NCBI GenBank assembly: GCA_015067375.1
Contig: SVMQ01000164.1
Location: 1-5,562 of the forward strand
DNA length: 5,562 nucleotides
Source of the DNA: Oscillospiraceae bacterium
GTDB lineage: Bacteria > Bacillota > Clostridia > Oscillospirales > Ruminococcaceae
Direction: 5' to 3'
Below the pieces are notes generated by a model that saw only the letters and a program-made list of their open reading frames with translations, made no database searches and was not told the origin of the DNA. Shown one piece after another: positions 1-5,379 of the stretch. The position numbers and the translations under genes are program-made. How positions within the stretch are numbered: position 1 is the first letter of the stretch; every line of letters starts with the position of its first letter.

Positions 1-11
1 CTTCTTCAGCC

Positions 12-209
12 TTAACACGACACAAACGTATCATTGCCAAAACGTATTATCTTTTTATAATCATCCTCGTTATCAAACGGCTTTTTATAGTAACGAAGAT
101 CCTCTCGCTCATGCACCTCAAGGTCAGACATCATCTTACCCAGATACGCTTCCACACACCGGAAGTCAATATCCGGCACCTTTCGCAATATTCCTCTGCG
201 GACTCCCAG
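12..209 (-). CDS. Short unknown reading frame at left edge, probably the disrupted gene downstream of the HD-GYP gene
   Basis: A minus-strand frame stays open for 66 codons and ends at TAA (12-14). Its last 50 or so residues look protein-like: charged and helical, with EAYLGKMMSDLEVHERED, then RYYKKPFDNEDDYKKIIRFG. I do not recognise the family. The start is unclear. In-frame candidates are TTG at 188 and GTG at 179, neither with a convincing ribosome binding site, and ATG at 134. A better start exists in another frame: ATG at 222 overlaps the HD-GYP stop codon as ATGA, with AAAGGA seven bases upstream, but that frame stops after 18 codons. One base fewer in the GG at about 179-180 would join the two into a protein of about 70 residues. 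A third frame (YEGGDWESAEEYCER) also looks protein-like. A broken or mis-sequenced small gene, translationally coupled to the HD-GYP gene, is the best reading; a chance open frame is possible. Confidence 0.35.
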   Translation of the reverse strand: MGVRRGILRKVPDIDFRCVEAYLGKMMSDLEVHEREDLRYYKKPFDNEDDYKKIIRFGNDTFVSC

Positions 210-218
210 TCACCGCCC

Positions 219-2258
219 TCATAGCTCAGTCCTTTCGGTCATATTATGCACCACTTCCTTGATGAGAAGGGGCAGGAAGGGTTTGGTTATGTAGTCATCA
301 CAGCCCAGTGCAGCAAACCCCGATGAAGTGTCCAGATCTTTATCCGCTGTCATTATTACGACAGGGACGCTGTACCTTTCTCTTATTTGCCGCAAGGTTT
401 CTAAACCACTCATTCCGTGCATATTCACATCCAGCATAACAAGATCATACACTTCCTTGCTGAGGCGCTCCAGTGCAGCCTCACCGCTATCCACCGCATC
501 AAGTTGGTACATAGGTTCATCCTTCATGATGTGCGCAAGTATCTTACTGTTTATAGGCTCATCATCAACAGTCAATATCTTTCTTGTTGATTCCTCGCCC
601 TGTCGCATAGTATACTGCTTGTCCTCGTCTATCACACGAAGCATGATATCTGCAATATCAGGGTCAAACTGAGTACCCCTGCCCTTTTCTATCTCAGACC
701 TTACCACATCCTGCGGAAGAGCCTTTCGATAGCTTCGGTTGCTTGTCATTGCGTCGTATGTGTCGGCAACAGCAAGTATTCTTGCAACCAAAGGTATAGT
801 TTCTCCTGCAAGGCCATTCGGGTAGCCCTTTCCGTCGTATCTTTCGTGATGATACTTGGCGGCTATTGCAATGAGATCGTTTCCTGCTATTCCGCGAAGT
901 ATGTTGTAGCCCGTCACAGGATGTATTTTGATTATATTGTATTCTTCATCGGTAAGCTTGCCTGCTTTGTTGATTATTTCTACAGGTATGCGTATCTTTC
1001 CTATATCGTGAAGAAGTCCTGCACGATATATCTCCTCCTGCTGCTCCGCAGACAGTCCCATGCGCTTTGCCAGCATACGGGCATAATCCGCAACACGCTT
1101 TGAGTGACCGCTAGTATAGCGATCCTTTGCATCAACAGCCTCACTGAGTGCAGTAACAGTCTGCACGAACATCTTTTCTATCGCATCCTGTTTCTTTATC
1201 AGTTCAGCATTCTGCTCTCTTACCGTTTTCTCAAGCTCGGTATTGTTATCAGATAAGTAGTTGATATGCATCCACTTGTGGGTATCCTCAACAAGCTCCA
1301 GCATATAGCCATATAGCTTATCATTATATGTTCTCCTGTTGAAACGACACTCGAAATGACGCTCGTCAAGGGTGAATGTAGTGATATATTCCTTGTTATC
1401 TTTAGGATAGTCTTTGATGACCTCTTCAAGCTCTGATATACCTTTGATCGGGTAATCAATGTAGCATTTTTCTAGCTGAGGAAACACGCTCTCTGCCATT
1501 TTGTTACAGCCTACATAGTTAAGGTCTTCATCAAACATGATATATCCGTTATTCTGTTTTTTCTGAAGCACCTCAGCAACGCTTTCTTCGATATTATAAT
1601 GCCTGAGCCTATGATGTATCAACAGGAAAAACCATCCGTTGAACACATACAGTGCAGGCATTACCTCAAAGTCTGCATTGATAAGCCTGCCAACCAAAAA
1701 CGAGCTTACATTCACAGCCTCCAGTCCGAATAAAAGAAACAGATTCTTACGCGACACAGAACGTTTCTTCACCGTAGAATGTATCAGCATTGCCATCTGA
1801 ACGATTATCGCGCCATAAAGGATCAGGTAGAACATAGAATGACCGATGCCGTACTGATTGACAAGTATGGTGGAATCCCACAAGCTTTCCAGATGATATT
1901 CGGTATAATAAAGATCATTGTAGCCTATCGTAAGTATCAAGCAATAAACGATGAAGCAATAAGCATGGATACCTATCCTGAACCACTTGCCGAAATCATA
2001 CTTGCATATCGAACATATCAGCAGTATCATGAGTGGAGAAGTAAAACAGCCTCCGAGATATGCTACCTTAGTAGCAAGCACCGCCTCCTGTACTGTTTCA
2101 GACAGACCAACTGCAAGATAACCTGCATTTGATATCGCCATAATGAGCATCAGCAGTATAAAATAATAGTTTATCTTTTTGTTATTAACAGAAACGATGA
2201 TCGAAAAAAGATTAACTATAGCGAACACTGTCGTTATGATATAATATGCTATCATCAA
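219..2258 (-). CDS. Membrane-anchored HD-GYP phosphodiesterase with PAS-like region and C-terminal receiver domain
   Basis: Predicted to hydrolyse the second messenger cyclic di-GMP from the inner face of the membrane. Residues 1-217 form about seven hydrophobic segments, like the 7TM N-terminal region of some histidine kinases. Residues 225-325 resemble a PAS sensor and 335-365 a coiled coil. The HD-GYP domain (about 365-545) has the expected metal and catalytic residues: H385, H417-D418 in LLHDIGK, H446, H470-H471, D475, the G478-Y479-P480 signature and D499. A complete receiver follows (558-676): D565-D566, phospho-acceptor D610, T637 and K659. The receiver sits C-terminal to HD-GYP, the reverse of the RpfG order, and no histidine kinase is visible nearby. 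The start is either TTG at 2258 or the adjacent ATG at 2255; AGAGGA lies 9 bases from the TTG, so TTG fits slightly better. A promoter lies at 2348-2376. Domain calls are strong; the ligand and the phospho-donor are unknown. Confidence 0.95.
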   Translation of the reverse strand: MMIAYYIITTVFAIVNLFSIIVSVNNKKINYYFILLMLIMAISNAGYLAVGLSETVQEAVLATKVAYLGGCFTSPLMILLICSICKYDFGKWFRIGIHAYCFIVYCLILTIGYNDLYYTEYHLESLWDSTILVNQYGIGHSMFYLILYGAIIVQMAMLIHSTVKKRSVSRKNLFLLFGLEAVNVSSFLVGRLINADFEVMPALYVFNGWFFLLIHHRLRHYNIEESVAEVLQKKQNNGYIMFDEDLNYVGCNKMAESVFPQLEKCYIDYPIKGISELEEVIKDYPKDNKEYITTFTLDERHFECRFNRRTYNDKLYGYMLELVEDTHKWMHINYLSDNNTELEKTVREQNAELIKKQDAIEKMFVQTVTALSEAVDAKDRYTSGHSKRVADYARMLAKRMGLSAEQQEEIYRAGLLHDIGKIRIPVEIINKAGKLTDEEYNIIKIHPVTGYNILRGIAGNDLIAIAAKYHHERYDGKGYPNGLAGETIPLVARILAVADTYDAMTSNRSYRKALPQDVVRSEIEKGRGTQFDPDIADIMLRVIDEDKQYTMRQGEESTRKILTVDDEPINSKILAHIMKDEPMYQLDAVDSGEAALERLSKEVYDLVMLDVNMHGMSGLETLRQIRERYSVPVVIMTADKDLDTSSGFAALGCDDYITKPFLPLLIKEVVHNMTERTEL

Positions 2259-2347
2259 CTATTCACATCCTCTGAGATTATTTTCTGATACAGTGCAAAA
2301 CCGATTATAGTGTTCTGCTGTGTAAGCTAAAAAAGTGCAGCCTGATA

Positions 2348-2376
2348 ATTATATCATATTTTTGTTCAATATGCAA
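2348..2376 (-). promoter_or_regulatory. Sigma-70-type promoter of the HD-GYP gene
   Basis: Read on the minus strand, TTGCAT (2371-2376), a 17-base spacer and a perfect TATAAT (2348-2353). Transcription would start near 2341, giving a leader of about 85 bases. A second TATAAT lies downstream at 2304-2309 but lacks a good -35 element. A TTGACA at 2383-2388 overlaps the hydrolase stop codon, but no -10 sits at the right distance. The presence of a promoter indicates that the HD-GYP gene can be expressed independently of the hydrolase gene, although no terminator separates the two. Confidence 0.7.
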
Positions 2377-2384
2377 GTTTTCTG

Positions 2385-3191
2385 TCAATTTATCCCATTC
2401 GCTAAAAATTCATATATCCTGCTGTTAAAATCCTTTGCTTCTTCATACGCTGCATGACCATATTCAGAATACATATGTATCTCACAATCAAGCTTATCAG
2501 CAATTTCAACAGACGCTTTACCTGTGGTTATCATATCCTTATCACCGCCCAGAACAAGAACAGGACATCTGATCTCATTCAATCTGTCATAACAATCAAA
2601 ATCCAAAATTGCTGATGCAAGTATTGCAAATCTATCAAAATCCTTGGGTTTGATCATCCTGACCACAAGCGGCATAAACAATCTATATTTCTTCAAATAT
2701 TTCTCTGTGTACATGAGCGAGAATGTTTCTTTGTTGATCGTAATATGATCCTTGTTTATCGCACAGTCCACCCATTTGCCTACTACATTTTTTATATTTT
2801 CATTTGCTCTTGATGAAGTAACTCCAAGAACCAACTTATCGACACACTCAGGATGCTCAAGCGCCAGAGCCATCGCAATCATTCCGCCTTGGGATACTCC
2901 AAACACATCCGCTGACCTGATATCCAACTCTTTCATAGAATGGTAGATATCTTCTGCCAGATCCCAGTTGGTAAGTCCCTTTTCCACTACCTTTCTTCTG
3001 TCAAAAAGGTATACTCTGTAATCCTTTGCAAATATCCTATACATGAGTGCAAGCGAAGCACCTGCACCTTTAACATCTCTGACATTTAAGCCCTGAATAA
3101 TGATCAGATTTTTCTGCCCTTTTCCAAAAGCAACATAGTCTGATCTACCACTTGGAATATTAACACTGCTTTCGATCAATCTATAAAACAC
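2385..3191 (-). CDS. Alpha/beta hydrolase
   Basis: A 268-residue cytoplasmic hydrolase with no signal peptide or membrane segment, and the usual length for a single-domain alpha/beta hydrolase. The nucleophile elbow is G98-V-S100-Q-G102. The likely catalytic acid is D217 in LVLGGDKDMI and the catalytic histidine is H246 in EYGHAAYEE. The loop after the first strands (IIQGLN, 31-36) replaces the common HG oxyanion motif. The short cap region (about 125-205) is rich in charged and aromatic residues and probably sets substrate choice. The substrate cannot be read from the sequence; esterase, thioesterase or C-C hydrolase roles are all possible. Translation starts at GTG; GGGCGG within GGAAAGGGCGG lies five bases upstream. 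It has its own promoter (3231-3259). It ends 126 bases before the HD-GYP gene with no clear terminator, so some read-through is plausible. Confidence 0.9.
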   Translation of the reverse strand: MFYRLIESSVNIPSGRSDYVAFGKGQKNLIIIQGLNVRDVKGAGASLALMYRIFAKDYRVYLFDRRKVVEKGLTNWDLAEDIYHSMKELDIRSADVFGVSQGGMIAMALALEHPECVDKLVLGVTSSRANENIKNVVGKWVDCAINKDHITINKETFSLMYTEKYLKKYRLFMPLVVRMIKPKDFDRFAILASAILDFDCYDRLNEIRCPVLVLGGDKDMITTGKASVEIADKLDCEIHMYSEYGHAAYEEAKDFNSRIYEFLANGIN

Positions 3192-3230
3192 GCTTACCGC
3201 CCTTTCCGTAACTGATATTTTATCAAGCTA

Positions 3231-3259
3231 ATTATAACACTCTTTCAGACACAAGTCAA
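3231..3259 (-). promoter_or_regulatory. Strong sigma-70-type promoter of the alpha/beta hydrolase gene
   Basis: On the minus strand, TTGACT (3254-3259), 17 bases, then perfect TATAAT (3231-3236). The inferred transcription start near 3224 leaves a leader of about 30 bases containing the ribosome binding site. One mismatch to consensus over both hexamers suggests high basal expression unless repressed. No clear operator palindrome is seen beside it. Confidence 0.75.
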
Positions 3260-3437
3260 TTCCTGTACCTGAAACAATCTGGCATTTCCACGGAAATACG
3301 AAAAGCAAACACGGCATATTGAGATAGCGATCAAATAGACCTATCTAAACACTACACCTGCACGAATGAGATGCGTGCATGGCTTGGCGAGATATACACC
3401 GCGTATCAGCTTTTCAAACGAGCTCCCAAAACAACAT
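3260..3437. other. Noncoding stretch with a possible plus-strand gene remnant
   Basis: No convincing gene lies here. On the plus strand a frame is open from 3323 to the TAG at 3479-3481 (52 codons), with protein-like text around MRAWLGEIYTAYQLFKR starting at 3371. It has no ribosome binding site and runs straight through the terminator hairpin, so it is more likely a gene fossil or chance than an active gene. The remainder shows no promoter, repeat or RNA gene that I can support. Confidence 0.3.
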
Positions 3438-3478
3438 ACCTCCCCTTTTCCTGTCGGATCGGGGGAGGTTTTGTTTTA
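3438..3478. terminator. Strong intrinsic terminator hairpin, probably bidirectional
   Basis: A perfect 8-bp stem, ACCTCCCC (3438-3445) with GGGGAGGT (3462-3469), encloses a 16-base loop. On the plus strand it is followed by a T-rich tail (TTTTGTTTTA). On the minus strand the tail is weaker (ATGTTGTTTTGG). It lies 22 bases beyond the stop codon of the minus-strand XRE regulator, so ending that transcript is its obvious job. The better tail on the plus strand fits either bidirectional use or a former plus-strand gene. Confidence 0.75.
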
Positions 3479-3490
3479 TAGGGACTGCAG

Positions 3491-4252
3491 CTATCTTTTT
3501 TTATAAATAACTATCTCAGGAGCTTCGCCGTTTTCCTCATAGGTGCTGATGAGGATGAACTCCATATTTGCTGCTATACCAAAGCATCTGCCGCCGAACT
3601 CACATTCAAGCTGATTGCCGAGATATGTAGCATTGTCGTCCAGAAGCTTGACTGTCATGCCGTTCGGAAGTCTGTATTCAAGATTGATGTAGCTGCCCAC
3701 AAGCGCATTGAGCTTTTCGAGCTTCGGCATACCCTCAATGTTCAGCGCATTTATCTCAGCGATGAGCTGCTTTTTGAACTCCTCAAAAGCTTCGTTACCG
3801 CCAAGCTCTTTGTATCGCTTCCAGTAATCCAGCTTCGGCAGGGTCGCTTTCAGGTATGAGCGCACCTCATCCTCGGGGTGTTCTTCGCTCACCATATTTC
3901 TGACACAGACATCTATCAGGTCATCCATATCGCTGTACATATAGTTTCCGTCGGCATAGCACCATTTGCAGTAATCCTCGTTGAAGAAGCCATCCTTTTC
4001 GCGGCTCGTGCTGTGATCCTCCAGCGGCATTCCGCAGCACTGACAGATAAGCTGTCGTGGAGAGCCAAGCAGCGTGTTGATCGACACATCAAACAGCTTT
4101 GACAGCTGCTTCAGGGTCTCTGTATTCGGGACAGTATCACCATTTTCCCAACGCGAGACCGCCTGACGGGTCACAAACACCTTTTGTGCAAGCTCGTCCT
4201 GTGACAATCCGTTTTTCGTGCGTAGTTCGAGTATTATATCCTTGGTTTCCAT
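3491..4252 (-). CDS. XRE-family transcriptional regulator with zinc ribbon and C-terminal ligand-type domain
   Basis: A 253-residue probable one-component regulator. Residues 1-63 form a Cro/C1-type helix-turn-helix (LSQDELAQKVFVTRQAVSRW, 16-35), the DNA-contacting part. Residues 68-145 match the putative zinc ribbon family seen in many Firmicutes: CxxC at C70/C73, CxxC at C95/C98 (NEDYCKWCY), then an acidic helix ending in LPKLDYWKR. Residues 180-253 form a third unit (LVGSYINLEYRLPNGM, then an IVIYKKR end) that I cannot name; it reads like a small beta-rich domain. The four cysteines could bind zinc structurally or sense metal or redox state. A fifth cysteine, C72, sits between the first pair. 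The ATG is supported by GAGGTG seven bases upstream. A promoter lies at 4272-4300, and a terminator follows the stop codon. Targets are unknown; the neighbouring cysteine-rich gene, the redox pair, or autoregulation are candidates. Confidence 0.9.
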   Translation of the reverse strand: METKDIILELRTKNGLSQDELAQKVFVTRQAVSRWENGDTVPNTETLKQLSKLFDVSINTLLGSPRQLICQCCGMPLEDHSTSREKDGFFNEDYCKWCYADGNYMYSDMDDLIDVCVRNMVSEEHPEDEVRSYLKATLPKLDYWKRYKELGGNEAFEEFKKQLIAEINALNIEGMPKLEKLNALVGSYINLEYRLPNGMTVKLLDDNATYLGNQLECEFGGRCFGIAANMEFILISTYEENGEAPEIVIYKKR

Positions 4253-4271
4253 ATTTTATCACCTCAATGAC

Positions 4272-4300
4272 AGTATACCACCAACACACGGATTTTTCAA
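4272..4300 (-). promoter_or_regulatory. Putative promoter of the XRE regulator gene
   Basis: On the minus strand, TTGAAA (4295-4300), 17 bases, TATACT (4272-4277). The expected start near 4265 would fall on the edge of the ribosome binding site (4260-4265), giving an almost leaderless message. Either the message is unusually short-led, or transcription starts a few bases earlier or from a promoter further upstream. The -10 overlaps the small palindrome GTATAC, a possible contact for autoregulation. Confidence 0.5.
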
Positions 4301-4412
4301 GCAACCCGCTGTTGCTATTATTGAGGCGACAGAGGAGATAAGTATTACAGAGCCATTTGACGCATCGCTGAGTTGATATCATTCTCTACAGAAAAGCATA
4401 CGGTCAGGGCGA

Positions 4413-4637
4413 TCATTTCTTATGCTCTGCAAGCATCTTTTCCGCAAGATCGTTCATGTTGGGATAGATGCTATTGGTCACAAACTCAGGGCCAAGCTGA
4501 GTAGCAATGATATAACGTGCGCAGGTCATTTTATCACCCTCGCAGTACTTCTTCTTGTACATACTTCCCAGACCTGAATTGATATCCATTTTACCCTGAT
4601 AAAAGGGACATTTTGAAAGCTTTTCGCAAGTTGCCAT
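4413..4637 (-). CDS. Small cysteine-rich protein, putative metal- or cofactor-binding
   Basis: A 74-residue soluble protein. Cysteines are at C4, C10, C32 and C39, in CEKLSKCPFY and KKYCEGDKMTCARY. The pattern CxxxxxCPFY, then YC, GD and CARY is one I recognise as recurring in small proteins of Clostridia and other anaerobes, where it often sits near signalling genes; its biochemical role is not established as far as I know. Four well-spaced cysteines suggest a metal or Fe-S site, which is inference. The C-terminal half (about 46-74) is helical and lacks cysteine. The start is well supported: GGAGGT lies eight bases before the ATG, and a near-consensus promoter lies at 4672-4700. It ends 160 bases before the XRE gene on the same strand, and the XRE gene has its own promoter, so co-transcription is possible but not required. 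Confidence 0.88.
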   Translation of the reverse strand: MATCEKLSKCPFYQGKMDINSGLGSMYKKKYCEGDKMTCARYIIATQLGPEFVTNSIYPNMNDLAEKMLAEHKK

Positions 4638-4671
4638 AACATGATACCTCCGATAAGATTATTGTATACTT

Positions 4672-4700
4672 ATTTTAGCACGGAACTATTAAAAAGTCAA
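4672..4700 (-). promoter_or_regulatory. Sigma-70-type promoter of the cysteine-rich small protein gene
   Basis: On the minus strand, TTGACT (4695-4700), 17 bases, TAAAAT (4672-4677). The expected start near 4665 gives a leader of about 28 bases that contains the GGAGGT ribosome binding site. A second TA-rich stretch (TATACAAT) lies downstream but would need a 26-base spacer. Confidence 0.7.
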
Positions 4701-4738
4701 GCCTGACCCCCAAAATGAAGTAACAGACAATCATGTTA

Positions 4739-4773
4739 AAATGACGCCCTATAACTACGGTGCGATGTCATTT
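4739..4773. repeat. Inverted repeat between the divergent genes
   Basis: AAATGAC (4739-4745) and GTCATTT (4767-4773) are perfect complements separated by 21 bases, and the inner GCCC/GTGC could extend the stem with one mismatch. It lacks a proper T tail on either strand, so a terminator role is weak. It lies between the divergent promoters of the cysteine-rich gene and the ABM gene, so it could be an operator. Confidence 0.4.
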
Positions 4774-4812
4774 CTGCTTTATGTGAAACTTACTTTGATG
4801 CAGCTTTCCTTA

Positions 4813-4841
4813 TTGCATTTTCATGATCAATGTGATATAAT
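4813..4841 (+). promoter_or_regulatory. Distal promoter (P1) of the ABM monooxygenase / flavin reductase pair
   Basis: TTGCAT (4813-4818), 17 bases, perfect TATAAT (4836-4841). The hexamers are identical to those of the HD-GYP promoter. The expected start near 4848 gives a leader of about 145 bases that carries the hairpins at 4850-4959. Confidence 0.65.
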
Positions 4842-4849
4842 TAACACAC

Positions 4850-4959
4850 GCCGTATACAAGTTCAAAGATCCTGACGGCTGAGTGTTTGTTGAATTATGA
4901 CCCGTCTGCTGCCGCAGACTTCGGCTTTCGCCGTTCGCTGAGCTTCGCTCGACGGTCAT
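4850..4959 (+). other. Multi-hairpin structured leader or palindromic element upstream of the ABM gene
   Basis: Several short inverted repeats are packed together. GCCGT/ACGGC (4850-4854, 4875-4879) is followed by an outer stem ATGACC/GGTCAT (4897-4902, 4954-4959). The outer stem encloses three hairpins: GTCTGC/GCAGAC with a TGCC loop (4904-4919), CGGC/GCCG with a TTTC loop (4922-4933) and GAGC/GCTC with a TTC loop (4940-4950). The enclosed part is more GC-rich than its surroundings. An alternative pairing, GCCG (4911-4914) with CGGC (4922-4925), would disrupt the first two hairpins. Transcription from P1 would place all of this in the 5' leader. I do not recognise it as a known riboswitch. 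It may be a cis-regulatory RNA or a small repetitive palindromic element. Confidence 0.5.
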
Positions 4960-4967
4960 GGTATAAT
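4959..4967 (+). promoter_or_regulatory. Proximal extended -10 promoter (P2) of the ABM gene
   Basis: TGGTATAAT is a perfect extended -10 (TGnTATAAT, with TATAAT at 4962-4967). The position of the -35 (about 4939-4944, TGAGCT) is poor and lies inside the third hairpin, so this promoter would depend on the extended -10. Transcription near 4974 would give a leader of about 19 bases without the hairpins. Confidence 0.5.
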
Positions 4968-4977
4968 CAAACTCAAC

Positions 4978-4986
4978 AGAGAGGTG
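4978..4986 (+). promoter_or_regulatory. Ribosome binding site that fixes a TTG start for the ABM gene
   Basis: AGAGAGGTG ends six bases before TTG at 4993. The alternative in-frame GTG at 4984 is itself part of this binding site, so it cannot be the start. The TTG start also gives the normal family N-terminus, MAITINIYYHG. Confidence 0.75.
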
Positions 4987-4992
4987 ATACGA

Positions 4993-5325
4993 TTGGCAAT
5001 TACGATAAACATCTATTATCACGGCAACAACGGAAACGCAAGGAAATTCGCGGAGGAGATGCTTTCAAGCGGTATCGTTGATGATATCAGAGCCGAGAAC
5101 GGCAATCTGAAATACGAGTACTTTTTTCCTATGGATGACCCTGAAACAGTTCTCCTAATTGACAGCTGGAAGGATCAGGACGCGCTCGACAAGCACCATG
5201 CAACGCCTATGATGCAGAAGATCATTGAGCTTCGTGAGAAATATGACCTGCACATGGAGGTCAAGCGGTATGTTTCCGATAATTCGGGTATACCCGAACA
5301 AGACAAAGCGTTCATAAAAAATTGA
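4993..5325 (+). CDS. ABM-domain (antibiotic biosynthesis monooxygenase-like) protein
   Basis: A 110-residue soluble protein of the dimeric alpha-beta barrel ABM superfamily, which includes YgiN-type quinol monooxygenases and cofactor-free oxygenases. Order of features: first strand with family-like start (MAITINIYYHG, 1-11), helix (NARKFAEEM, 15-23), the turn and strand ENGNLKYEYFF (35-45), strand TVLLIDSW (52-59), the helix with ALDKHHATPMM (64-74), and a last strand around LHMEVKRY (86-93). The length fits the family. H68-H69 are the usual conserved-histidine area. The final 17 residues are a polar tail. In an anaerobe, O2-dependent catalysis is uncertain; members also act in quinone handling or as binding proteins. 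A flavin reductase-like gene follows after 54 bases with no terminator, which supports a joint redox role. Start TTG is chosen from the ribosome binding site. Confidence 0.85.
   Translation: MAITINIYYHGNNGNARKFAEEMLSSGIVDDIRAENGNLKYEYFFPMDDPETVLLIDSWKDQDALDKHHATPMMQKIIELREKYDLHMEVKRYVSDNSGIPEQDKAFIKN
5283..5298. repeat. Perfect 16-bp palindrome inside the ABM gene
   Basis: TTCGGGTATACCCGAA is a perfect 16-bp inverted repeat without a central gap, near the 3' end of the ABM coding region, in codons for the polar tail. It lies about 82 bases upstream of the next start codon. It may be chance, an mRNA hairpin, or a binding site for a dimeric regulator. Confidence 0.5.
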
Positions 5326-5379
5326 TCTTCGGAGCATCCGATATATTCAATGAGTAAAAAGCTTTTACGGAGGTATGAT

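Noticed and set aside
2..265. Long plus-strand open frame at the left edge
   Set aside because: It contains no ATG and its composition is unlike a protein; the minus-strand reading over the same bases is more protein-like.
328..672. Plus-strand open frame of 114 codons opposite the receiver domain
   Set aside because: It lies wholly antisense to well-supported receiver and HD-GYP coding sequence, shows low-complexity Ser/Ile text with no domain, and has no ribosome binding site.
1779..2132. Plus-strand open frame of 117 codons opposite the 7TM region
   Set aside because: Antisense shadow of the membrane segments; no motif, promoter or ribosome binding site.
4099..4382. Overlapping open frames on both strands around the XRE gene start
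   Set aside because: They overlap the clear helix-turn-helix coding sequence and its promoter and have no recognisable content.
4395..4426. Hairpin AGCATA/TATGCT followed by TTTTC on the minus strand after the cysteine-rich gene
   Set aside because: Only six AT-rich pairs, a 20-base loop, a short T tail and overlap with the last codons; too weak to call a terminator.
4741..4875. Possible 44-codon plus-strand ORF beginning at ATG 4741
   Set aside because: No ribosome binding site, starts inside an inverted repeat and runs through promoter P1.
4898..4958. tRNA-like cloverleaf
   Set aside because: Three hairpins in an outer stem suggest a cloverleaf, but stems are too short, total length is too small, and T-loop and acceptor features are missing.
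4984..4986. GTG as start of the ABM gene
   Set aside because: This GTG forms the end of the ribosome binding site itself; TTG at 4993 has proper spacing and gives the family-like N-terminus.
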